Source: Rhodoferax sp. (GTDB lineage: Bacteria; Pseudomonadota; Gammaproteobacteria; Burkholderiales; Burkholderiaceae_C). Taken from it: 64,000 nt of DNA. The stretch is taken from positions 372,001 to 436,000 of the forward strand of contig NZ_JADMJN010000002.1 of NCBI RefSeq assembly GCF_018780565.1, read 5' to 3'. The notes under the pieces are model-generated. The model was not told the DNA's origin. It did no database searches and worked only from the letters and a program-made list of their open reading frames with translations. A program made the translations under genes and the position numbers. Shown in pieces: positions 27,994 to 36,903 of this stretch; within the stretch, counting starts at the first letter, position 1; the number at the start of each line of letters is the position of its first letter.

Positions 27994-29465
27994 TCCGTGC
28001 CTGATTTCTTGACGATGGCGTAGCGTTGCAGTGTCAGTGCCCGCGCTTCGTCGTGGGCCACGATGGGCAAAGGGTAGTTGTCACCCAGTTTCACGCCAGC
28101 CATTTGCAGTTCCAGAGGTTTGGCCTTCCATGGTGCGTGCCGGGCAGCCTTGGGCAACTTGGCGAGTTGGGGTAGATAGCGGCAAATGAACTTGCCATCA
28201 CTGTCAAACTTTTCGCTTTGACTGACTGGATTGAAGATCCTGAAATACGGCTGCGCATCGCAGCCACTGGAGCTGACCCATTGCCAGCCTCCATTGTTGG
28301 CTGACAGGTCAAAGTCGTTCAGGTGTTCGGCGAAGTATCTTTCGCCCCAGCGCCAGTCAATGCCCAGATCCTTCACCAGAAAGCTGCCTGCCACCATGCG
28401 CAAGCGGTTGTGCATATAGCCCGTCTGGTTGATCTGGGCCATGGCTGCATCTACCAGCGGATAGCCGGTTCGCCCTTCACACCAGGCCCTGAAAAGGGCT
28501 TGTGCCTGCGGCCCCTGTTCCCACGAAATCGCATCGTATTCGCGTTTGTAGGCGCCATGAGCAACGTGTGGAAAGTTGGACAGAATCTGGAAGTAGAAGT
28601 CACGCCATATCAATTCCCCCAGCCATACCTCTGCCCCACGGCTGCCCTGAATCTGGCGTTGCAAGGCGGTGGCGGCAAGCTGGCGAATGGACACGGTACC
28701 GAAACGCAGGTGCACCCCCAAATAGCTGGGGCCTTTGACGTGGGGGAAGTCGCGGGTCGCATGGTAGTCGTCCATACGCTCGAAAAATGCCTCGAACAAT
28801 GTGCGTCCACCCGCTGCACCGGTAGGTATCTTGAGTGTGCTCAGGTTGCTGGCTTCAAAACCGATCTCTTTGAGTGCCGGCACGGCGCGCTGGAACGCCT
28901 GGGGCCGGGGTGCCAGCGCACCAGCGAATGGAGCCGAATCGTGGCTGCGCAAATCATCGGAGCTCACGGTTGCCAGCCAGTTGTTCTTGTAGGGTGTGAA
29001 AACACCATAGGGCGTTCCTGTTTTGGTCAGGATCTCCCGGCGCTCGAAAATTACATGGTCTTTGCATGTGTGCAGGGCGATACCCATGCAGTTCAACTTG
29101 TTTTGCACATGTGCGTCGCGTTCCAGGGCTCTCGGCTCGTAGTCATGGGCGGCAAACACGGCATCAACGCGCAGCGTCTTGGCCAGCAGCACTATTTCCT
29201 CATCGGCAACGCCAATTTGCACGATCAGTCCCGCCGTCTCCAGGCCACTCAGCTTGCGCAAGTCCTGGTCCAGAGCATGCACAGATTGCCGGATGAACTC
29301 CACCCGCCGGTCAACGCGCGGCAATGTGTCCAGGATGTTTTGGTCGAACACGAAAACACAGTGCACTTGCCGGCAGGATTTCAAGGCCAGGCAAAGGGCG
29401 GCGTTGTCATTCACGCGCAGATCCCGCCGGAACCACATCAAACCTGTTTCGAACTGATTGCCCAT
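27990..29465 (-). CDS. phrB: Deoxyribodipyrimidine photolyase (class I CPD)
   Basis: A 491-residue flavoprotein that splits cyclobutane pyrimidine dimers using blue light. The N-terminal antenna domain begins GLMWFRRDLRVNDNAALCLA. The FAD domain has GYPLVDAAMAQINQTGYMHNRL and WRWGERYFAEHLNDFDLSAN with NNGGWQWVSSSGCDAQPYFR, the strongly conserved DNA/FAD contact region. The start is set at the ATG 29465 (MGNQFETG); the preceding in-frame GTG would add two residues. Its 3' end overlaps the chpA stop by four bases. It suggests a light-exposed habitat. Confidence 0.96.
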   Translation of the reverse strand: MGNQFETGLMWFRRDLRVNDNAALCLALKSCRQVHCVFVFDQNILDTLPRVDRRVEFIRQSVHALDQDLRKLSGLETAGLIVQIGVADEEIVLLAKTLRVDAVFAAHDYEPRALERDAHVQNKLNCMGIALHTCKDHVIFERREILTKTGTPYGVFTPYKNNWLATVSSDDLRSHDSAPFAGALAPRPQAFQRAVPALKEIGFEASNLSTLKIPTGAAGGRTLFEAFFERMDDYHATRDFPHVKGPSYLGVHLRFGTVSIRQLAATALQRQIQGSRGAEVWLGELIWRDFYFQILSNFPHVAHGAYKREYDAISWEQGPQAQALFRAWCEGRTGYPLVDAAMAQINQTGYMHNRLRMVAGSFLVKDLGIDWRWGERYFAEHLNDFDLSANNGGWQWVSSSGCDAQPYFRIFNPVSQSEKFDSDGKFICRYLPQLAKLPKAARHAPWKAKPLELQMAGVKLGDNYPLPIVAHDEARALTLQRYAIVKKSGTD

Positions 29466-29486
29466 GATCACCGTTAAAATTGCCCT

Positions 29487-30086
29487 ATGCCCGGAGATTT
29501 TGCCCTAACCAACCTGACGAATCATTTCTTGATCGCCATGCCCGGTTTGCAAGATGAGGTTTTCTCCCGAAGTGTGGTGTATGTGTGTGAACACAGTTCG
29601 CGTGGTGCTTTGGGGCTTGTCATCAACAAGCCAGCCGACATTGATCTGAAGCGCTTGTTTGAAAAAGTCGAACTGCCACTGCGCCGGGAAGATCTCTCGG
29701 ACGCCCCCGTGTTTCAGGGAGGGCCAGTCCAGACCGAGCGCGGTTTTGTTTTGCATGAACCCATCTTTGCCCTGGCCGACAAACCGGCTGAGTCCGTCTA
29801 CGCGTCCACCATGACCATCCCGGGCGGTTTGGAGATGACCACCTCCAAAGACGTGCTGGAAGCCCTGTCAACGGGTGCTGGGCCTCGCAAGGTATTGGTC
29901 ACGCTGGGCTATGCCGCCTGGGGTGAAGGGCAACTGGAGTCCGAGCTGTCGGAAAACAGCTGGTTGACCGTGGCCGCAAGCAATAGTGTGATTTTTGATA
30001 CGCCGGTGGCGCAGCGCTATGACCAGGCCCTGTTGCTGCTGGGTCTGGAGTCCTGGATGCTGTCGCCTGATGCGGGGCATGCATGA
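29487..30086 (+). CDS. YqgE/AlgH family protein
   Basis: A 199-residue UPF0301/DUF179 protein with the family core LTNHFLIAMPGLQDEVFSRS, VYVCEHSSRGALGLVINKPA, and VLVTLGYAAWGEGQLESEL. The structure is known for homologues but the biochemical role is not. It opens a run of overlapping genes: its stop overlaps ruvX by ATGA, a linkage (yqgE-yqgF) conserved across proteobacteria. Only 21 bp separate its start from the divergent phrB start. Confidence 0.93.
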   Translation: MPGDFALTNLTNHFLIAMPGLQDEVFSRSVVYVCEHSSRGALGLVINKPADIDLKRLFEKVELPLRREDLSDAPVFQGGPVQTERGFVLHEPIFALADKPAESVYASTMTIPGGLEMTTSKDVLEALSTGAGPRKVLVTLGYAAWGEGQLESELSENSWLTVAASNSVIFDTPVAQRYDQALLLLGLESWMLSPDAGHA

Positions 30087-30508
30087 GTGCATTGGACGCC
30101 ACAAGCTCCCTGGTCATTCCGCCTGGCCTGCAGACTTTTTTGGCGCTTGATTTCGGTATCAAGCGAACCGGCTTTGCGGTGGGCAACCGGCTGATGCGGA
30201 CTGCCCAGCCGCAAGGCACGATTGCTGCTGAGGGTGATGCGCGTTTTGTCAAAATCGCGCAGCACATCAAAGAGTGGCAGCCCGACGCATTGGTGGTGGG
30301 CGTGCCGTACCACCCGGATGGCGCAGCGCACGAGAACACGGCGCGCGCCAAAAAATTTGTCCGCCAGCTGCAGGGGCGTTTCAAGCTGCCAGTGTTTGAG
30401 GTGGACGAACGCTACACCACCACCGAGGCGCTGGCGATGGGCGCAAAAGATGCGGATGCCGCTGCAGCCTGCATTATTCTGGAACAGTTTTTGAGGAGTA
30501 TTCCATGA
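30083..30508 (+). CDS. ruvX: Putative pre-16S rRNA nuclease / Holliday junction resolvase YqgF
   Basis: A 141-residue RNase H-fold nuclease. The N-terminal motif FLALDFGIKRTGFAVGN carries the first catalytic Asp, VVGVPYHPDG the middle motif, and VDERYTTTEAL the Glu-Arg region. Homologues mature the 5' end of 16S rRNA and were earlier proposed as resolvases. ATGA overlaps link it to yqgE upstream and to pyrR downstream. Confidence 0.93.
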   Translation: MSALDATSSLVIPPGLQTFLALDFGIKRTGFAVGNRLMRTAQPQGTIAAEGDARFVKIAQHIKEWQPDALVVGVPYHPDGAAHENTARAKKFVRQLQGRFKLPVFEVDERYTTTEALAMGAKDADAAAACIILEQFLRSIP

Positions 30509-31002
30509 GCACACTCGTGCTGGACGCCGAGGCGCTTTACCTTGAATTGCTCGCTGGCGTGCGGGCCCTCTACCGCCCCGGCATGCACCTGGTGGGCGTC
30601 ACCTCGGGTGGCGTGTGGCTGGCCGAACGCCTGCAGCGGGACATGAAGCTGATCGAGCGCCCCGGTGTCATCTCGTCGAGCATGCACCGTGATGATTTTT
30701 CCCGGCGCGGCATGACCGCAGGCGCGCAGACACAGATTGCGTTTGACGTCAATGAAGCGCACATCATTTTGCTGGATGACGTGCTGTACACCGGCCGCAC
30801 CATCCGTGCCGTGGTCAACGAGTTGTTTGACTTCGGACGTCCGGCCAGCGTCAAACTTGCCGTGCTGGTAGACCGTGGCGGACGCGAACTGCCCATTCAG
30901 GCGGACTACTGCGCGGCGCGTGTTGCCCTGTCCGCCAGCCAGTCCCTGGCCTTGGCTCGCAGTGAGTCCGGTGCTTTCAGTTTCAACGTGGAGACCCGTT
31001 AG
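30505..31002 (+). CDS. pyrR: PyrR uracil phosphoribosyltransferase/pyr regulator homologue
   Basis: A 165-residue type I phosphoribosyltransferase with the PRPP loop [20 protein letters not shown] and [12 protein letters not shown]. Gram-positive PyrR also binds pyr mRNA to cause attenuation. I could not find a PyrR-type anti-antiterminator stem upstream of pyrB, where only 2 bp separate the genes, so here it may act mainly as an enzyme. The start overlaps the ruvX stop. Confidence 0.92.
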   Translation: MSTLVLDAEALYLELLAGVRALYRPGMHLVGVTSGGVWLAERLQRDMKLIERPGVISSSMHRDDFSRRGMTAGAQTQIAFDVNEAHIILLDDVLYTGRTIRAVVNELFDFGRPASVKLAVLVDRGGRELPIQADYCAARVALSASQSLALARSESGAFSFNVETR

Positions 31003-31004
31003 CC

Positions 31005-31967
31005 ATGCTCTACAAGCGTAACCCCCAGCTCAACAAGAATGGTGAGCTCATTCACCTGCTTTCGATCGAGGGTCTGCCCAAAAGCATCCTGACTCAGGTG
31101 CTGGATACGGCGGCCAATTTTGTCAGCGTCAGTGATCGCGAAGTGAAAAAGGTGCCGCTCCTGCGTGGCAAAAGCGTGTTCAATCTCTTCTTCGAGAATT
31201 CAACGCGCACCCGCACTACTTTCGAGATCGCAGCCACGCGCCTGAGCGCCGATGTCATCAACCTCGATATCGCCCGCTCGTCGGCTTCCAAAGGTGAATC
31301 CTTGCTCGACACCATCGCCAACCTGAGCGCCATGGCGGCGGATCTGTTCGTGGTGCGGCATGGTGAATCCGGGGCGCCCTACCTGATTGCGCAGCATGTA
31401 GCACCACATGTGCATGTGATCAATGCCGGTGATGGACGCCACGCGCACCCCACGCAGGGTTTGCTGGACATGTACACCATCCGGCATTTCAAGAAGGATT
31501 TTTCCAACCTCACGGTGGCCATCGTGGGCGATGTGCTGCACTCGCGTGTGGCCCGTTCCGATATCCATGCCCTCACGACGCTCGGATGCGCCGAGGTGCG
31601 GGTGGTGGGGCCCAAAACCCTGGTGCCGTCTGATATGGCTCAAATGGGTGTGCGCGTGTGTCACACCCTGGAGGAGGGCATTCGCGGGTGCGATGTCATC
31701 ATCATGCTGCGTTTGCAGAGCGAGCGCATGAGTGGTGCGCTGCTGCCCTCCAGTCAGGAGTTTTTCAAGAGCTATGGCCTGACCCCGGAGAAGCTCCAGT
31801 TGGCCAAGCCGGATGCCATCGTGATGCATCCGGGGCCGATCAATCGGGGTGTCGAAATTGACTCTGCGGTGGTGGATGGAAAGCAGAGCGTGATCCTGCC
31901 GCAGGTGACCTTTGGCATTGCCGTGCGCATGGCGGTGATGAGTATCGTTGCCGGAAACGAGGCCTGA
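31005..31967 (+). CDS. pyrB: Aspartate carbamoyltransferase catalytic subunit
   Basis: Forms carbamoyl-aspartate in pyrimidine synthesis. It has 320 residues, with the carbamoyl-phosphate motif [13 protein letters not shown] near residue 64, KGESLLDT in the active-site 80s loop, and [13 protein letters not shown] near the C terminus. No PyrI regulatory subunit is present. It is followed one base later by an inactive-type dihydroorotase, the arrangement of the ATCase-pDHO complexes known from pseudomonads, so a dodecameric complex is likely. Confidence 0.97.
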   Translation: MLYKRNPQLNKNGELIHLLSIEGLPKSILTQVLDTAANFVSVSDREVKKVPLLRGKSVFNLFFENSTRTRTTFEIAATRLSADVINLDIARSSASKGESLLDTIANLSAMAADLFVVRHGESGAPYLIAQHVAPHVHVINAGDGRHAHPTQGLLDMYTIRHFKKDFSNLTVAIVGDVLHSRVARSDIHALTTLGCAEVRVVGPKTLVPSDMAQMGVRVCHTLEEGIRGCDVIIMLRLQSERMSGALLPSSQEFFKSYGLTPEKLQLAKPDAIVMHPGPINRGVEIDSAVVDGKQSVILPQVTFGIAVRMAVMSIVAGNEA

Positions 31968-31968
31968 A

Positions 31969-33276
31969 ATGAAAACACAGACCAACATTCTGATCAAGGG
32001 TGGCCGGGTTATCGATCCTGTCAGCGGTTTTGATGAAATTGCAGACGTGGCCCTCGCCAATGGCGTGGTTCTAGCTATTAAAAATATAGCAAATGATTTT
32101 CAACCAAGTCAGACCATTGATGCCAGGGGCTGCATTGTTGCGCCGGGACTGCTGGACCTGGCGGTGCGGCTGCGCGAACCTGGCTATGAACACGCCCGCA
32201 TGCTGGAGTCCGAAATGGCGGCCGCTGTCGCCGGTGGCGTGACCAGTCTGGTGTGCCCGCCCGATACCGAGCCGGTGCTGGACGAGCCGGGTCTGGTGGA
32301 GATGCTGCGCTTTCGCGCCGAAAAACTGAACCAGGCCCGCGTTCATCCGCTGGGCGCTTTGACGCGCAACCTCGCGGGTGAAACGCTCACCGAGATGGTG
32401 GAGTTGACTGAGGCCGGTTGTGTGGCCTTCAGCCAGGCCGAAGTGCCGCTGGCCAGCACCCAGGTCATGCAGCGTGCGTTTCAATACGCCAGCACCTTTG
32501 ACTATGGTGTCTGGCTGCGTCCGCAGGAACTCTACCTTGGCAAAGGCGTGGCCGCCAGCGGTGCACTGGCCACCCGTCTTGGCTTGAGCGGTGTGCCGGT
32601 GGTGGCCGAGACCATCGCCTTGCACACCATATTCGAATTGATGAAGGTCACGGGTGCACGGGTGCATTTGTGCCGGCTCAGCAGCGCCGCCGGCGTGGCC
32701 CTGGTGCGCCAGGCCAAGCTCGACGGCTTGAAAGTCACATGTGACATCAGCATCAATTCCCTGCATCTGACCGATGCCGACATTGGTTACTTTGACAGCC
32801 GGGCCCGGCTCAACCCACCCTTGCGCCAGCAACGTGATCGGGATGCCTTGCGCGCAGCCCTGGCGGACGGCACCATCGATGCGCTGGTGTCTGATCACAC
32901 CCCGGTGGATGAAGACGCCAAGGCCCTGCCGTTTGCTGAAAGCGAGCCTGGGGCTACGGGGGTTGAGCTGCTCCTGAGCCTGGCGCTCAAATGGAGTGTG
33001 GACAGTGGTGTTGGCCTGGCGCGAGCTCTGCAGGTGGTGACCAGCGGTCCCGCTGCTGTACTGGGTGCGTCATTGGGCAAACGCCAGGGACGGGTGGGTT
33101 GTCTGGTCGTGGGAGGTATCGCCGACCTGTGTGTCTTTGATCCCAAGGCTGCCTGGACGGTTGAGCCCGGCGCTTTGCTCAGCCAGGGCAAACACACGCC
33201 GTTTTCGGGCTACGAGCTGCCGGGTCGGGTGCGGTGCACCATCGTGGGCGGGCAGGTGGCGTTTCAGGCGCGATGA
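31969..33276 (+). CDS. Dihydroorotase homologue, probably non-catalytic (PyrC')
   Basis: A 435-residue amidohydrolase-fold protein of the class I dihydroorotase family. The N-terminal metal motif that should read DxHxHxREPG reads DLAVRLREPG (residues 63-72), so both histidines are replaced (Ala65 and Arg67). Other positions such as SDHTPVDEDAK also deviate from SDHAPH. In Pseudomonas and relatives a similar pseudo-dihydroorotase is needed for assembly of aspartate carbamoyltransferase; the same role is inferred here, which requires a true PyrC elsewhere. A palindromic repeat at 32074 is translated in frame as residues 36-41. Its stop overlaps the plsC-like start. Confidence 0.9.
   Translation: MKTQTNILIKGGRVIDPVSGFDEIADVALANGVVLAIKNIANDFQPSQTIDARGCIVAPGLLDLAVRLREPGYEHARMLESEMAAAVAGGVTSLVCPPDTEPVLDEPGLVEMLRFRAEKLNQARVHPLGALTRNLAGETLTEMVELTEAGCVAFSQAEVPLASTQVMQRAFQYASTFDYGVWLRPQELYLGKGVAASGALATRLGLSGVPVVAETIALHTIFELMKVTGARVHLCRLSSAAGVALVRQAKLDGLKVTCDISINSLHLTDADIGYFDSRARLNPPLRQQRDRDALRAALADGTIDALVSDHTPVDEDAKALPFAESEPGATGVELLLSLALKWSVDSGVGLARALQVVTSGPAAVLGASLGKRQGRVGCLVVGGIADLCVFDPKAAWTVEPGALLSQGKHTPFSGYELPGRVRCTIVGGQVAFQAR
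32074..32090. repeat. Short palindromic repeat GCTAT-N7-ATAGC inside a coding region, copy 3
   Basis: GCTAT-TAAAAAT-ATAGC followed by AA: the 3' arm is the full ATAGCAA, while the outer two bases of the 5' arm differ (TAGCTAT). It lies in frame within the dihydroorotase-like gene, in a variable surface-loop region, and is strikingly AT-rich compared with its surroundings. Confidence 0.75.
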
Positions 33277-34007
33277 AACGCATCAAGGCCTGCTGGAAGC
33301 TTGGGCGTGCAGTCCTGCATATCCTTGGCGGCCTGCTCACCATTCTGTGGCGGTTTCCGCGCCTGTCCCAGGAACAAAAGGAAATACGCATACAGGTCTG
33401 GTCCCTGGAAATGTTGGCCTGCCTGGGGATCAAGCTGGTCGTCACAGGCCAGCCCGCCCGCACCGGTCCCATGTTGCTGGTGGCCAATCACATATCGTGG
33501 CTGGACATCACCTCCTTGCATGCTGCGCGTTACTGCCGCTTCGTGTCCAAAGCCGATGTGCGGCAGTGGCCGGTGATCGGTGCCCTGGCCGCCGGCGTTG
33601 GTACCCTGTTCATTGAGCGCGAATCCCGGCGGGACGCCATGCGCGTTGTGAATCACATGGCCGACAGCCTGCGTAATGGCGATGTGCTGGCGGTTTTTCC
33701 GGAAGGCACCACCAGTGATGGGGTGAGTCTGCTTCCTTTTCATGCCAACTTGTTCCAGGCTGCGATTTCGGCCAACGTACCGGTCCAGCCGGTCGCCATG
33801 CAGTTCATCGATCGGGCCAGTGGTCAACGCAGCCTCGCGCCTTGCTACATCAACGATGACACCCTGATGGGCTCCATCTGGCGCACCCTGACCGCGCCTG
33901 CCTTGTGTGCTGTCGTGACCTTTGGCGAGCCGCAGAGTGCACAAGGCCGAGACCGGCGCACGTGGGCCGCGGATGTGCGAAATTCCATCGCAGCGATGCG
34001 AGCCTAG
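33273..34007 (+). CDS. 1-acyl-sn-glycerol-3-phosphate acyltransferase (PlsC-like)
   Basis: A 244-residue membrane-associated acyltransferase. The catalytic HX4D motif is in VANHISWLDITSLHAA, and FPEGTTSDGVSLLPFHANL is the glycerophosphate-binding region. A hydrophobic N-terminal segment (AVLHILGGLLTILW) anchors it to the inner membrane. It makes phosphatidic acid or acts in a related lyso-lipid acylation. The ATG at 33273 overlaps the upstream stop, so it is the last gene of the yqgE-to-plsC run. Confidence 0.9.
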   Translation: MKRIKACWKLGRAVLHILGGLLTILWRFPRLSQEQKEIRIQVWSLEMLACLGIKLVVTGQPARTGPMLLVANHISWLDITSLHAARYCRFVSKADVRQWPVIGALAAGVGTLFIERESRRDAMRVVNHMADSLRNGDVLAVFPEGTTSDGVSLLPFHANLFQAAISANVPVQPVAMQFIDRASGQRSLAPCYINDDTLMGSIWRTLTAPALCAVVTFGEPQSAQGRDRRTWAADVRNSIAAMRA

Positions 34008-34020
34008 TTCTGAGGGTTTG

Positions 34021-35145
34021 CTAGCTGGGCTTGGTGGTGTGTTCGCACGGCATGCGGCACATCTTCCCATCGCTGACCGGGCAATCCCGGTTGAATGTGA
34101 CCACGTGGTCCACCTGGGGGCGAATGCCAATCCATTCACCAATCTTGTGGTCATGGTGGCTGGGCACATGCGCCATGACCGTGTCGCCGCTGGCCAGACG
34201 CAGGGTGTACAAGAACTCCGAGCCACGAAAGGCCTTGCGAAGGATTTCCGCTTTCACGGGGGCATCGTCATCGTGCACGATGTCATCGGCGCGCAACAGC
34301 ACATCGCATGCGCCGCCAGAAAACGCGCAGGGCAGAGGGCATTCGGCTACATCCGTCAGATCGCCCAGGGGCGTCTGCACCACCACCTGATGATCAATCT
34401 CGCGGATCACGGCCGGTGCAAACACGCCATGCCCGATGAATTCAGCCACAAAGCGCGATGCCGGGCGATGGTAAAGCGTGTAGGCATCGTCCCACTGGTG
34501 TAGCTGTCCTTCGTGCATGACACCGATGGTGTCACCAATGGCAAAGGCCTCCAGTTGATCGTGCGTCACAAACAGCGCCGTGGTCTGTGCGGCCTTAAGA
34601 ATGTTACGCACCTCATGGGCCAGACGTTCGCGCAGGTCCACATCCAGATTGGAAAAAGGTTCATCCAGCAGCAGCAGGCGCGGCTTGGGTGCCAGTGCCC
34701 GTGCCAGTGCCACCCGTTGCTGCTGACCACCTGAGAGTTCATGGGGGTAGTTCCCCTCCTGGCCCGTCAGGCCGACCAGATCCAGCACCTCGGCGACCCG
34801 CTCTGCGCGTGCGCTACGGGACAGGTGATGCAGGCCGAAGGCGATGTTGCGTTGCACGTTCAGATGCGGAAACAAGGCGTAATCTTGAAACACCATGCCA
34901 ATCTGGCGCGCCTCGGGCGCCAGATGAAGTCCGGCACTGCTGACAATTTGGCCTGACAGCTTGACTGTGCCGGATGTCACCGGCTCCAGACCGGCTACCG
35001 CCCGCAACAGGGTGGTTTTGCCACAGCCGGACGGTCCGATCAGAACGCCGATGTCGCCCGCATGGAGGCCAAACGAGACGTCCCGCACGGCAGGCTGGCT
35101 GCGCCCGGGATAGGCGACACGGAGTTGGGATACCTCTAAGAACAT
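34021..35145 (-). CDS. fbpC: Iron(III)-type ABC transporter ATP-binding protein (FbpC-like)
   Basis: A 374-residue ABC ATPase. The Walker A motif is GPSGCGKTTLLRAVAG (about residues 37-52), the signature is ELSGGQQQRVALARALAPKP, and Walker B is LLLLDEPFSNLD. A C-terminal TOBE-type extension ends in a short Cys-containing tail. Divergent from the permease gene across a short gap holding a Fur-box-like site, which supports ferric iron as substrate. The start could be the ATG at 35145 or at 35154; neither has a good ribosome-binding site. Confidence 0.88.
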   Translation of the reverse strand: MFLEVSQLRVAYPGRSQPAVRDVSFGLHAGDIGVLIGPSGCGKTTLLRAVAGLEPVTSGTVKLSGQIVSSAGLHLAPEARQIGMVFQDYALFPHLNVQRNIAFGLHHLSRSARAERVAEVLDLVGLTGQEGNYPHELSGGQQQRVALARALAPKPRLLLLDEPFSNLDVDLRERLAHEVRNILKAAQTTALFVTHDQLEAFAIGDTIGVMHEGQLHQWDDAYTLYHRPASRFVAEFIGHGVFAPAVIREIDHQVVVQTPLGDLTDVAECPLPCAFSGGACDVLLRADDIVHDDDAPVKAEILRKAFRGSEFLYTLRLASGDTVMAHVPSHHDHKIGEWIGIRPQVDHVVTFNRDCPVSDGKMCRMPCEHTTKPS

Positions 35146-35160
35146 GAAAATCATTGTAGA

Positions 35161-35178
35161 TGCTTACAATTCTCATTT
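35161..35178. promoter_or_regulatory. Fur-box-like operator between fbpC and fbpB
   Basis: Read on the minus strand the site is AAATGAGAATTGTAAGCA. By eye it agrees at 14 of 18 positions with AAATGAGAATCATTATCA, a typical Fur-site form. A further AATCATTGT half-site lies 10 bp to the left. It sits between divergent iron-transport genes, the expected place for iron repression of both. Confidence 0.65.
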
Positions 35179-35203
35179 GCATAAAGTCGGATTCGCTCTT
35201 TTC

Positions 35204-36829
35204 ATGTTTTTTCGCCGGCTTCGCCAATTTTTACTGTTGATCCTGACCGGGGCATTCATGCTGCCGGTGGTTGCGGTGTTTGCTTCGTGGCTGCCATGGG
35301 GTGAATCGGGTGCGGCTGCCGGCCAGATCCTGCGCGAGATGAGCGACACGGTGCTGCCTGATTACCTGGGAACAACGGTGCGCTTGTGCCTGATGGTGGC
35401 GGCCGGGGTGATGCTGGTGGGTTTGTCAGCGGCAGCCGCTGTCACGATGTTTGAGTTCCCGGGGCGGCGCGTCTTTGAGTGGGCCTTGTTGTTGCCTCTG
35501 GCCATGCCCGCCTATGTGGTGGCCTACGCGTACACCGACTTTCTCCAGTTCAGCGGGCCGCTTCAGACCTTTGTACGTTCCGTGTTGGGCGTCGAGGGCA
35601 GGGTGTTTCCCGAAATCCGCAGTCTGGGCGGTGCGGCCTGGGTCTTCACGTTCTCACTGTACCCCTACGTGTACTTGCTGGCACGCACTGCACTGGGCGA
35701 GCGAGCTGCGCACCTGATGGAAGCTGCGCGTTTGCTTGGTGCGCCGATGCGCCGGCGCATTCGCGAAGTGGCCTTGCCCCTGGCGCGCCCGGCTGTGGCC
35801 GCCGGGACGGCCTTGGCACTGATGGAGACACTGGCGGATTTCGGGGTGTCCAGCTATTTTGGAATCCAGACTTTCACAGCAGGTATTTACAAGGCCTGGC
35901 TTTCCATGGACAACCGCATTGCGGCGGCGCAGTTGGCCACCATGCTGTTGCTGCTGGTGGTTCTTTTGCTGGGTCTGGAGCACCACGCCCAAAAACGCAT
36001 GCGCTTCTCCGTGACGCGTGGCGGACGTGCCGGCTCCCTTGATGCGCGACCTCATGCCTTGCAGGGACGCGCCAAATGGCTGGCTTGGTTGATATGTGGC
36101 TTGCCTGTGCTCATCGGTTTTGTGCTGCCGGTGTTGTTCATGCTTCGGCCCTTGGTGGCGGACTGGTCTGTTTTGTCCTGGGGGCAGTTTTTCATGTGGT
36201 CCCTGAACAGCCTGCGCCTGGGCGCCATCAGCGCAGCCCTTGCCGTGGGGCTGGCCCTGATGCTGGCGTTCAACCGACGCCGTCGCCCTGATCTGCCCAC
36301 TCGACTGGCCGTACAGCTGGTCGCCCTGGGGTATGCCGTGCCAGGTGCGGTGATTGTTGTTGGACTGTTGCTGCCCGTTGGCTGGCTGCAGGCAGCGGCG
36401 CCTCAAAGTGGTGCGGGTTATGTGGTGACAGCAACCTCACTTGGGCTGGTCTGGGCCTACCTGGTTCGCTTTTGCGCAGTGGCTTTGCAGTCGGTGCAAA
36501 GCGGTTACGCACGTATTCCGGCGAGTTTTGATGACTCGGCCCGCATGCTGGGCATGGGAGATTTCGGCCTATTGCGGCATGTGCACTGGCCTCTGCTTCG
36601 GCGCTCGACGGCTGCCGCGGCCTTGCTGGTGTTTGTTGATGTGATGAAGGAGCTGCCTGCAACGCTGGTGCTGCGCCCCTTCAACAGCGATACCCTGGCG
36701 GTAGTGGCTTACCAGTTGGCACGCGACGAGCGTCTGGGCGAGGCAGCGCTGCCATCGCTTGCGCTGGTGTTGGTCGGACTGATCCCCGTGGTTCTGCTCA
36801 GCCGCACCTTGCGAGCCCCCTTGCGCTGA
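35204..36829 (+). CDS. fbpB: Iron(III)-type ABC transporter permease (FbpB-like)
   Basis: A 541-residue inner membrane permease made of two fused permease halves, about 12 membrane segments, as in FbpB/SfuB. Each half carries an EAA-type loop for ATPase contact: HLMEAARLLGAPMRRRIREV (near residue 180) and DSARMLGMGDFGLLRHVHWP in the second half. The start at 35204 (MFFRRLRQFLLLIL) is preferred to the ATG at 35144, which would overlap the operator and add a polar tail. No periplasmic iron-binding protein (FbpA) is adjacent. Confidence 0.88.
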   Translation: MFFRRLRQFLLLILTGAFMLPVVAVFASWLPWGESGAAAGQILREMSDTVLPDYLGTTVRLCLMVAAGVMLVGLSAAAAVTMFEFPGRRVFEWALLLPLAMPAYVVAYAYTDFLQFSGPLQTFVRSVLGVEGRVFPEIRSLGGAAWVFTFSLYPYVYLLARTALGERAAHLMEAARLLGAPMRRRIREVALPLARPAVAAGTALALMETLADFGVSSYFGIQTFTAGIYKAWLSMDNRIAAAQLATMLLLLVVLLLGLEHHAQKRMRFSVTRGGRAGSLDARPHALQGRAKWLAWLICGLPVLIGFVLPVLFMLRPLVADWSVLSWGQFFMWSLNSLRLGAISAALAVGLALMLAFNRRRRPDLPTRLAVQLVALGYAVPGAVIVVGLLLPVGWLQAAAPQSGAGYVVTATSLGLVWAYLVRFCAVALQSVQSGYARIPASFDDSARMLGMGDFGLLRHVHWPLLRRSTAAAALLVFVDVMKELPATLVLRPFNSDTLAVVAYQLARDERLGEAALPSLALVLVGLIPVVLLSRTLRAPLR

Positions 36830-36903
36830 TCGAATTGGCAATAAGCGTTTATATTCACACCCATGAAACCAACCCCCCAGCGCTGTCAAACCGGAGGTCC
36901 AGC

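Noticed and set aside
30964..31010. PyrR-binding attenuator before pyrB
   Set aside because: Only two bases separate pyrR and pyrB and no anti-antiterminator-like stem with a T run was found.
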